NCBI GenBank assembly: GCA_964560875.1
Contig: CAZLMW010000129.1
Span: 1-21,953 of the forward strand
From: CAZLMW01 sp964560875
GTDB taxonomy: Bacteria; Myxococcota_A; UBA9042
Length of the DNA stretch: 21,953 bases
Direction of reading: 5' to 3'
Part shown: in pieces, positions 1-6,180 of the stretch
Layout: every line of letters starts with the position of its first letter
Numbering within the stretch: position 1 is the first letter of the stretch
The notes under the pieces: model-generated
Told to the model about the DNA's origin: nothing
What the model saw: the letters and a program-made list of their open reading frames with translations, nothing else
The model's database searches: none
Program-made: the position numbers and the translations under genes

Positions 1-209
1 TCGGGTGGCCCGGACCCGGGTTATCGCTCAGTCAGCGACTTCCAATCGGGCCTAGTTGCACGGTCAAGTACGGCACCTGATCGCTTCCGGTCGGCCCTGA
101 CATGGGTCTCGCTGGCGGCGGTTCCGTTGGATTTGCCGTGCGGGGACCGCATCGTTTTCGGGCGTGCATCCGCTGGCCACAGCGACGCTTTTCGGCCAGA
201 CTTTGGCCG

Positions 210-2312
210 ATGTCTCCTGCGTCCAACGCGCCCAACGACGAACTCAGCGGAAGGCAGCTTGCGGACGGCAAGTACGCTGTCGGCGAGTTGATCGGCCGTG
301 GTGCCATGGGCGACGTCTATCTCGCCGAACACATCCCGCTGCAGCGCCGCGTCGCCATCAAGGTCTTGAACCCTGCGATGATGCAGCAGCCCGAGGCCGC
401 TGAGCGGTTTCGACGGGAAGCGTTGGCGGCGTCGCGCATCGACCACCCGCACAGCATGAAGATCCTCGACTTCGGCCAGGAAGGAGAGTTCTTCTACATC
501 GTGATGGAGTTCCTCGAGGGGGTCTCGCTCGGCAAGCTCATCAACACCGAAGGCGCGCTCGATGAAAAGCGGCTCGCTGGGTTGATGATCCAGGCGCTCA
601 GCGCCCTCGCCCGAGCCCACGACGAAGGCATCATTCATCGCGACCTCAAGCCCGACAACATCGTCATCACGACCACCATCGACGACGAGGGCCATACCAT
701 CGAATCGGCGAAGGTCTGCGACTTCGGAATCGCCAAGATCAATGACCCGTCCGGCGGTTTTGAGACCCTGACCAACGCGGGCTCTGTCTCGGGCACGCCG
801 CAATACATGTCGCCCGAACAGGGGCGCGGCCAGAAGCTCGATTCGCGCTCGGACCTGTACTCGTGCGGCGTCATCCTCTACCGCATGGCGACCGGCATCA
901 CGCCGTTTTCGGGCGATAACGCGCTCGCCATCATCTACAAACACGTCTCGGAACCACCGCCCGCGCCGCGTTCGGTGCGCGAGGACCTCAGCCCGGACAT
1001 GGAAGCGGTGATCCTCAAGGCGATGGGCAAGGATCCGAACGACCGCTACCAGTCTGCGCGCGAGTTCCGAAACGCCCTGCGAGAGGCCGTCGGGGCGACC
1101 ATGTTGTCGGCGACGGGCCAGGTGCCGCTGACGACGATTTCACCGGACGGGCGCCAGGTCCGCGGCGCGACCCGACGCGGCAACAAGCGCATCACGATCT
1201 CAAGCGCCGAGACGATGATCGACGGATTGCCAGCCGATCCCGGCACGCTCGCGATGCCCAGCGGCTCCGACATCAAGATCCGTCATCGCGGCGAAGAGAC
1301 GGAAGCGGGCGACGCCGAAAAATCCGGCAAGAAGGGCGTCGTTTTTGCCGCGCTTGCGGTGGCGGCCCTGATCCTTGGTGGCGTCGTGTTCATGCTCAGC
1401 GGCAAAGGCGACAACGCGCAATTTGGAGCCGCAACGGGCGCTGCGGTAGCGGGGGCAGCAGCAGGCGCGCCACCGGCAGCTGGAGGCGCCGAAACTCCCA
1501 AGACAGCAACCGAACCCGCGCAGCAAGAGCCCGACAAACAAGCTGAAGCAGCCACGGCCCCCGCCGCCAGCGATGAGCCGGGCGCAACGAAGGCAGGTGC
1601 CGCCGCTATCGCGAAGGTCGAAGCACCGCCATCGGCAGCCGAGCAGCCCGCAGCCAAGCCCGCAGCCAAGCCCGCAGCCAAGCCCGCAGCGACGGACACG
1701 CTCAAAGACGACGAAGCCAAGCGCAAGGCCGCTGAAGCCCGCAAACGTCGCCGCGCAGAACGTCAAAAGGAGCGCGCTGCACACAAGGCGGAGAGCGACG
1801 CGACGCCCTCGACCGAACCCACCGCGGACAAGCCCGTGCCGGTCGCCAAGCCCGCCTCGCCGCCACCAGCCCCGCCGCCGCCATCGCCGCCGCCACCATC
1901 GCCGCCGCCACCATCGCCACGGCCAACCATCGCCGCAAAGGTCGAGCCCAAGCCGGCTCCAGCACCGCCGCCCAAAGCGCTCAACTTCGACGCCGCGGTC
2001 AAACTCGAAGGCCTCAAGCAGCGGGGTTCGCTATCCAAGAACGCCCTCAAATCCGCGCTCAGACGACTGCCTGCCGCCGCCAAGACCTGCTACAAGAAGG
2101 CCGCTTCCGCCGCGAAGTGGGCCAAGCCGTCGACCATCGTCAAGGTCAGCCTTGAGATCGACGAAGATGGTAGCGCCGGCGCGGTGAAAGCAGCCGGTGG
2201 TCCTCCAGGACTGGCGTCGTGCATCAAAGTCCACGCCCGCAAGATCCGCAGTCGCGACTTGCCCGATACGGGCATCGTCGAGGTCTCGTTCGCCCTGAGG
2301 TTTACGCCATGA
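210..2312 (+). CDS. Transmembrane Ser/Thr protein kinase with AgmX/PglI-like C-terminal domain
   Basis: A 700-residue Hanks-type kinase predicted to phosphorylate Ser/Thr on cytoplasmic targets. Visible kinase motifs are the glycine loop GRGAMG (29-34), AIK with Lys51, HRDLKPDN with catalytic Asp145, DFG with Asp171, GTPQYMSPEQ in the activation and APE region, and SDLYSCGVILYRMATG. A single membrane segment lies at about 376-398. After it comes a long Ala/Pro/Lys linker with three exact 12-bp PAAK repeats (1647-1682) and a (SPPPP)n tract, which probably crosses the periplasm. Residues 607-700 resemble the AgmX/PglI C-terminal domain, a TonB-like fold common in Myxococcota, with a Cys in each half. 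The frame stays open to an ATG at 102, but those 36 extra residues are Arg-rich and unlike kinase N-termini, so 210 is preferred; neither start has a strong ribosome binding site. The stop overlaps the next start (ATGA), which suggests translational coupling. Kinase call very sure; C-terminal domain moderately sure. Confidence 0.93.
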   Translation: MSPASNAPNDELSGRQLADGKYAVGELIGRGAMGDVYLAEHIPLQRRVAIKVLNPAMMQQPEAAERFRREALAASRIDHPHSMKILDFGQEGEFFYIVMEFLEGVSLGKLINTEGALDEKRLAGLMIQALSALARAHDEGIIHRDLKPDNIVITTTIDDEGHTIESAKVCDFGIAKINDPSGGFETLTNAGSVSGTPQYMSPEQGRGQKLDSRSDLYSCGVILYRMATGITPFSGDNALAIIYKHVSEPPPAPRSVREDLSPDMEAVILKAMGKDPNDRYQSAREFRNALREAVGATMLSATGQVPLTTISPDGRQVRGATRRGNKRITISSAETMIDGLPADPGTLAMPSGSDIKIRHRGEETEAGDAEKSGKKGVVFAALAVAALILGGVVFMLSGKGDNAQFGAATGAAVAGAAAGAPPAAGGAETPKTATEPAQQEPDKQAEAATAPAASDEPGATKAGAAAIAKVEAPPSAAEQPAAKPAAKPAAKPAATDTLKDDEAKRKAAEARKRRRAERQKERAAHKAESDATPSTEPTADKPVPVAKPASPPPAPPPPSPPPPSPPPPSPRPTIAAKVEPKPAPAPPPKALNFDAAVKLEGLKQRGSLSKNALKSALRRLPAAAKTCYKKAASAAKWAKPSTIVKVSLEIDEDGSAGAVKAAGGPPGLASCIKVHARKIRSRDLPDTGIVEVSFALRFTP

Positions 2313-2785
2313 CAGGGCGATCGGGCAAATGCGCGATGGTGGTGCTTGCTGCGCTCGTCTTGCTGAGCGTCCCGCCCGCATGCAGCGACAATTTCGTTCC
2401 GGAGTTGGGGCCGCCGCTGACCGATCGGTGCCGCAATCGCGACTCGAATCCCGACCAGACCGTGAGCTTCGACAGAGACATCCTCGAGGGGATCTTCAAG
2501 ACCAACAAGACGTGCGTGCCGTGCCACGATCCGAAAGGTGAAGCGCCATACGGGTTTCAGCAGGGGGGGCTCAACTTGACCAGCTGGTCGTCGACCATGG
2601 CGGGCGGAGCCAACAGCGCTGCGGATATCGTGGTGCCCGGCGAGCCGTGTGGAAGTCGCCTGCTGCAAAAAGTCGGGGCCACACCACCGTCGGGTAGCCG
2701 GATGCCGCTGATTGGACCGCCCTTGAGCGTCACGCAGGTCATGCTCATTCACGACTGGATCGCCGAAGGGGCGCTGGACAACTGA
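2309..2785 (+). CDS. Small PSCyt1-like mono-haem c-type cytochrome lipoprotein
   Basis: A 158-residue exported protein with a hydrophobic N-terminal signal followed by VPPACS, a loose lipobox (Pro at -3 is atypical), so lipid anchoring is likely but not certain. A single haem c site CVPCH lies at residues 69-73, and Met132 in a MPLIGPPLS context is a good distal haem ligand. The order CxxCH, then GGLNL, then VPGEPCGSRLLQ, then MPLIGPPL, then a terminal WIAEGALDN matches the planctomycete-type cytochrome C (PSCyt1) domain as I know it. The ATG at 2309 overlaps the kinase stop, with GAGG 8-9 nt upstream. The frame is open upstream to 2219, but that part would lie inside the kinase gene and precede the signal peptide. 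The likely role is periplasmic electron transfer; the partner is unknown, but the next two genes also carry CXXCH motifs. Confidence 0.85.
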   Translation: MTGRSGKCAMVVLAALVLLSVPPACSDNFVPELGPPLTDRCRNRDSNPDQTVSFDRDILEGIFKTNKTCVPCHDPKGEAPYGFQQGGLNLTSWSSTMAGGANSAADIVVPGEPCGSRLLQKVGATPPSGSRMPLIGPPLSVTQVMLIHDWIAEGALDN

Positions 2786-2811
2786 CGGCTACGGCCGCCG
2801 AGAAGACACCG

Positions 2812-3957
2812 ATGCAAAGCCGCTTGCTGCCCTGGATCGCCGCGATTATCGCCGCAACCCTGTTTGCGATGGGGGCGGCAGTCGGCGGCGAATGGCGATG
2901 GGCCGGATCCGCGCAGCTCGACTACCTCGCCGTCCCGACCAATGACGCGCCGCGCTCCACGACGTTCGACGGCTTCACGACCGAGCTGTCGCTCAAGATC
3001 GCGGTTGACGTGGACGACAGCCTCTCTGCCGAAACCAAGCTCTGCTACTCGTGCCACGGGGTCGAGGTCGGCCTGGCGGTCGCCGACTACTCGCTCAACG
3101 ACTCGGTGCGCCTGCGGGTGGGCCGATTCACACCGAAATTCGGGGCGTTTCCAGCGCGGCACGATCCCGCCAATCATCGCACGTCCGACAAGCCCCTGCC
3201 CTACGATATGGGTCGCATGCTGCGCCTGCGCGAGTGGAATATGAGCGTGTTGCCCGCGCCTTACGTGGACAATGGCATCGAGCTCAACGGCCGCCACGAC
3301 CTCGGGGACAGCGCGCAGGTTGACTGGGCGATGTATCTCATCGGCGGCCTGCGCGGGTCCCAGGACGCCACCGACGTCGACTTCATCCAGTCCCGGTCGG
3401 GCGAGTGGTACTACGTCGACAACAACTCGCTGCCGAGCGCCGGTGGGCGCCTGGCCCTGCACCTTCGCGGCGATGCTGTTCGGGTGAAGCTCGGCGCGTC
3501 CGCTTTGTACGGCCATTACGATCCGCGGGCCGAGCTGGACTACCTGATGCTTGGGGCCGATTTCATGGCCCGGATCGGCAGCCTGACCCTGCGTGCCGAG
3601 TACCTGTTGCGGCGCCAGAAGATGTCGCTGGGCAACAGGCCCCAGGACCGATTTGTCTACGGGCCTCGAGCCAATGGCGCCTTCGATCCGCACATGATCA
3701 AGGACGGGTTCTACGTGGAAGCGGAGTATCGGCTCGGCAAGCTGGAGGTGCTCGGCCGGTGGGACGGCATGACGAGGCTTGGCAACGTGTCGATCACGAG
3801 CCCGCTGGACGACCGTTCCTGGATCCTGCGCTATACCGCCGCGGTCGCCTGGCGCGCCAAGAAACGCCTCCGCCTCAAGTTGAGCGGTGAGTACTACACG
3901 TTCAGCGACTTCAAGGACGAAACGGCGTTGCACCTTGGTATGGTGGCGACATTCTAA
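2812..3957 (+). CDS. Porin-like outer-membrane beta-barrel containing a CXXCH haem-binding motif
   Basis: A 381-residue protein with a signal peptide (hydrophobic to about residue 24, small residues near the cut). Amphipathic beta-strands of alternating type run throughout and end in a terminal Phe (LHLGMVATF), the usual sorting signal of outer-membrane barrels. Segments such as RLRVGRFTPKFGAFPARHD and PAPYVDNGIELNG resemble phosphate-selective porin (OprO/P-like) proteins. Unusually, residues 78-82 read CYSCH, a canonical covalent haem c site, in the N-terminal third between two predicted strands (SLSAETKL and VEVGLAVADY). If haem is attached, this is a porin-cytochrome in a single chain. 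It lies 26 bp after the PSCyt1-like gene and 42 bp before the P460-like gene, so all three are probably cotranscribed. Barrel call fairly sure; haem attachment is inferred from the motif and from the haem-protein neighbours. Confidence 0.82.
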   Translation: MQSRLLPWIAAIIAATLFAMGAAVGGEWRWAGSAQLDYLAVPTNDAPRSTTFDGFTTELSLKIAVDVDDSLSAETKLCYSCHGVEVGLAVADYSLNDSVRLRVGRFTPKFGAFPARHDPANHRTSDKPLPYDMGRMLRLREWNMSVLPAPYVDNGIELNGRHDLGDSAQVDWAMYLIGGLRGSQDATDVDFIQSRSGEWYYVDNNSLPSAGGRLALHLRGDAVRVKLGASALYGHYDPRAELDYLMLGADFMARIGSLTLRAEYLLRRQKMSLGNRPQDRFVYGPRANGAFDPHMIKDGFYVEAEYRLGKLEVLGRWDGMTRLGNVSITSPLDDRSWILRYTAAVAWRAKKRLRLKLSGEYYTFSDFKDETALHLGMVATF

Positions 3958-3999
3958 GTCACCAGTCAGCCCATCGGACCAGCTGTCCCGGAGCCCATC

Positions 4000-4854
4000 A
4001 TGCGCGCGAAGTTGTCCAGCCGCGTTGCGCTTTTTTGCATGTTTGCCTTGCTGTCTGCCGGCTGTGCGTTCATCTCGGAGGGGGCCGACAAGGACGCCAC
4101 GAGCAACGACGCGACCGAGACATCCGACGACGCTGTCGACGACTCCGGGGTGGCCGACGCGACGGCTACGTCATCAGACGCCGGAGAATCGGGCTCGGAC
4201 ACAAGTCAGGGTGCCAAGGACGCCGGGAAATCGAGCGTTGACGCGGGTAGCGCCGCAAAGGACACCGGAAAAACGGGCTCCGACGCAGGTTCGGTCGCTG
4301 ACGGCGCCATGCAAAAAGACGTTGCTATGGTCCCAGACGCCGGCATGAGCAAGGACGCCGGCATGAGCAAGGACGCCGGCATGAGCAAGGATTCCGGCAT
4401 GAGCAAGGATAGCGGCGGCGCAGTGGACGCCGGACCGCCCCCGCAGAGCATCGCGCCGATGGGGCTCAAGAACATCATGCCGTGGCTGCAAAAGAAGATG
4501 TACGCCAAGTGGAAAGCCGAATCGAAGGTCCACAAGAGCACCGGGCCCCATGACCACACCTTCGTCTACATCAACGACATCCTCGCCGCCTCGCTGACCA
4601 AGAAAATGAAGAGCGCGCCGCTCGATGCGACCGCGGTCAAGGAGATCTACGGGTCGGACAAGAAGACGCTCAAAGGCTGGGCGGTGATGCGCAAGGTCAA
4701 GAAAGGCTCGGGCACCGATTGGTATTGGTTTGAATCGTTGTCGCTCGACGGCAAATCGGGCATCTACGCCGACGAGATCGGCAAGGCATTTTGCGCCGAT
4801 TGCCACAAGAAGAGCGCCAACGACAACTTCCTGACGCCCTTCCCACTGCAGTGA
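4000..4854 (+). CDS. Lipoprotein with Asp/Ser-rich linker and cytochrome P460-like haem domain
   Basis: A 284-residue lipoprotein. LLSAGC forms a good lipobox with Cys22, and GGAG lies 6 nt before the ATG. Residues 23-150 are a low-complexity Asp/Ala/Ser/Thr-rich tether, including four 18-bp repeats encoding DAGMSK-type hexapeptides (4336-4407). Residues about 155-284 form the functional domain: GPHDHTFVYIND, AVKEIYG, KTLKGWAVMRKVKKG, DWYWFESLS, then CADCH (265-269) and a terminal LTPFPLQ. This order matches the cytochrome P460 domain, whose founding member oxidises hydroxylamine using a Lys-crosslinked haem c. I cannot identify the crosslinking Lys here, so catalytic activity is open and plain electron transfer is the alternative. 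It is the last gene of the haem cluster. Its final codons and stop are the apparent source of the 18-bp array that follows. Confidence 0.85.
   Translation: MRAKLSSRVALFCMFALLSAGCAFISEGADKDATSNDATETSDDAVDDSGVADATATSSDAGESGSDTSQGAKDAGKSSVDAGSAAKDTGKTGSDAGSVADGAMQKDVAMVPDAGMSKDAGMSKDAGMSKDSGMSKDSGGAVDAGPPPQSIAPMGLKNIMPWLQKKMYAKWKAESKVHKSTGPHDHTFVYINDILAASLTKKMKSAPLDATAVKEIYGSDKKTLKGWAVMRKVKKGSGTDWYWFESLSLDGKSGIYADEIGKAFCADCHKKSANDNFLTPFPLQ
4336..4407 (+). repeat. Four in-frame 18-bp repeats in the lipoprotein linker
   Basis: Four consecutive 18-bp units with consensus GACGCCGGCATGAGCAAG encode D-A/S-G-M-S-K hexapeptides in the tether of the P460-like lipoprotein. The first three are identical and the fourth differs in its first six bases (GATTCC). 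Copy number probably varies between strains without breaking the frame. Confidence 0.95.
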
Positions 4855-5072
4855 CCCTTCCCGCGGCAGTGACCCTTCCCGCGGCAGTGACCCTTCCCGC
4901 GGNNNNNNNNNNNNNNNNNNNNNNNNNNNNNNNNNNNNNNNNNNNNNNNNNNNNNNNNNNNNNNNNNNNNNNNNNNNNNNNNNNNNNNNNNNNNNNNNNN
5001 NNCCTTCCCGCGGCAGTGACCCTTCCCGCGGCAGTGACCCTTCCCGCGGCAGTGACCTTCCCGCGGCAATGA
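4837..5072 (+). repeat. 18-bp tandem repeat array copying the 3' end of the P460-like gene, interrupted by an assembly gap
   Basis: The unit is CCCTTCCCGCGGCAGTGA. In the frame of the upstream gene it reads Pro-Phe-Pro-Arg-Gln-stop. The gene's own last six codons (4837-4854) are Pro-Phe-Pro-Leu-Gln-stop and differ from the unit at only three bases. Two full copies follow (4855-4872, 4873-4890), then a partial one runs into the Ns at 4903. The right side resumes inside a unit at 5003, has two full copies (5020-5037, 5038-5055) and ends with a 17-bp degenerate copy (5056-5072) whose CAATGA contains the ATG of the next frame. Each unit carries the palindrome CCGCGG. The true copy number is hidden by the gap. 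Confidence 0.95.
4903..5002. other. Assembly gap of exactly 100 N
   Basis: One hundred consecutive N, the conventional placeholder for a gap of unknown length. The same 18-bp repeat lies on both sides, which explains why assembly failed here. Nothing within it can be annotated. The repeat phase on the two sides does not fix the real length. Confidence 0.99.
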
Positions 5073-6043
5073 ACGGAGGCGCTGTGGCGTCCGCAGAAGA
5101 GAAGCATCGCAGCGGCCTCAACCCGGAGGAGTACCGGAAGCTGACCGGGTTCGAGGGCGATTGGCGCGACTCGTGGTGGGCCGACGATTTTCTCGCCGTG
5201 ATGGTGACGCGTTGGCGGGTTGAGGCGGCGCGCAAGGTGCTCGATGTCGGCTGCGGTGTGGGGCATTGGGGCCAGCGCCTGATGCGGTTTCTGCCCGACG
5301 CACACCTGACCGGGATCGATGCCGAACCGACGTGGATGGACGAAGCGCGCGGACGGGCGAGCCGGCTGGGCGTGGACGCGACGTATTCTGTGGCCAATGC
5401 GGCGTCGTTGCCCTTTGACGACGACAGCTTCGACCTCGTCACCTGCCAGACCCTGTTGATGCACGTGCCCGATCCCGTCGCCGTGTTGCGCGAGATGCAC
5501 CGCGTCGCACGACCGGGAGCAACCGTTGTCGCGGCTGAACCCAACAACTTCGCCAATGTCGCCGCGCGCTGCATGGCCCTGCCCGAAGCCCCGTTCTCGG
5601 TGTCACGCGACCTGCTCGAGCTGCATCACACGCTGACAGCCGGCAAGAGCGCGCTCGGTGAAGGCGATCAGAGCGTGGGCGAAAAGCTGCCGCATTACTT
5701 CGAAAAGGCCGGACTCGGCGCCGTCCAGGTGTCGATGAACCCGCAAACCGCACCCAGCTTGCCTCCATACGGACCCACGCGCGGCGGTCGCGATATCGCC
5801 ATGTTGCGCGAGTGGACGGCGGAGGGCCGACTGATGGAGATGGGCGGGACCGTCGAGAATGCGCGCCGGATGTTCCTGGCAGGCGGCGGGACGGAGAGCC
5901 GGTTCGAAGAGCTCCTCGCGGTGGCTTTCAAGGTCCAGGAACGCACGGTGGCGGCGTTCGACGCGAGCGAATACGTCAGCTCAGGCGGCCACCTCCACTA
6001 CCTCGTCTCAGGCCTCAAGGCGGCGGCGAGTGCACCGAGATGA
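5069..6043 (+). CDS. Class I SAM-dependent methyltransferase (Methyltransf_11/UbiE-like)
   Basis: A 324-residue predicted S-adenosylmethionine-dependent methyltransferase. Motif I VLDVGCGVGHWG lies at residues 57-68, the acidic residue after the second strand is Asp84 in TGIDAEP, the post-II region is SLPFDDDSFDLV (113-124), and the third region is RPGATVVAAEPNN (148-160). The C-terminal 160 residues are a helical extension of unknown specificity, so the substrate cannot be read from sequence. No signal peptide is seen, so it is probably cytoplasmic. The frame opens at ATG 5069, which arises from the last degenerate repeat copy. GTG 5084 is preceded by GGAGG (5075-5079) and gives a 319-residue protein that loses only MNGGA, so it may be the real start. 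It could be cotranscribed with the haem cluster if the array does not block transcription. It converges on the UbiB-like gene. Confidence 0.88.
   Translation: MNGGAVASAEEKHRSGLNPEEYRKLTGFEGDWRDSWWADDFLAVMVTRWRVEAARKVLDVGCGVGHWGQRLMRFLPDAHLTGIDAEPTWMDEARGRASRLGVDATYSVANAASLPFDDDSFDLVTCQTLLMHVPDPVAVLREMHRVARPGATVVAAEPNNFANVAARCMALPEAPFSVSRDLLELHHTLTAGKSALGEGDQSVGEKLPHYFEKAGLGAVQVSMNPQTAPSLPPYGPTRGGRDIAMLREWTAEGRLMEMGGTVENARRMFLAGGGTESRFEELLAVAFKVQERTVAAFDASEYVSSGGHLHYLVSGLKAAASAPR
5075..5079 (+). promoter_or_regulatory. Shine-Dalgarno site favouring the GTG start at 5084
   Basis: GGAGG lies 4 nt before GTG 5084 and after ATG 5069, so it can only serve the GTG. The spacing is slightly short. 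No comparable site precedes ATG 5069, where the upstream sequence is repeat DNA. This makes the methyltransferase start ambiguous. Confidence 0.5.
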
Positions 6044-6180
6044 GCAAGCTCTTTGCCACGCCAACCTCCTGAGCGGCCAGAACACGGTGCAGGTCGTCTG
6101 TGACGCTGGTGCTCGTCATCGAAGGCGACAAGGTCACGCGCAAGAAGCCGTGACGCGGCGGAGGGCCTTGTACTGGATCG
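6044..6180. other. Convergent intergenic region with a weak hairpin
   Basis: This is the 137-bp spacer between the stops of the methyltransferase (+) and the UbiB-like gene (-). It holds a 6-bp inverted repeat GTCACG/CGTGAC (6133-6138, 6149-6154) with a 10-nt loop but no T-run on either side, so terminator function is only possible. No convincing gene is present; a 17-codon frame at 6100-6153 is too short to support. Confidence 0.4.

Noticed and set aside
102..209. N-terminal extension of the kinase from ATG 102
   Set aside because: The 36 residues are Arg/Trp-rich and unlike kinase N-termini, and the glycine loop is already 29 residues from ATG 210. The longer start cannot be fully excluded.
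2749..3933. Minus-strand open frame of 394 codons opposite the porin-like gene
   Set aside because: The plus strand has a signal peptide, beta-strands and operon spacing; this frame is a shadow.
4849..5066. CRISPR array
   Set aside because: The 18-bp units abut directly, with no spacers, and clearly derive from the end of the adjacent gene.
4174..5574. Minus-strand open frame running through the N gap
   Set aside because: It is only open because N is read as an unknown residue, and it overlaps two real plus-strand genes. Its repeats are the reverse of the 18-bp array.
6100..6153. 17-codon frame (GTG start) with good codon use between the convergent genes
   Set aside because: It is too short, has no ribosome binding site and no upstream continuation, since a TGA precedes it. 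At most it is a gene remnant.
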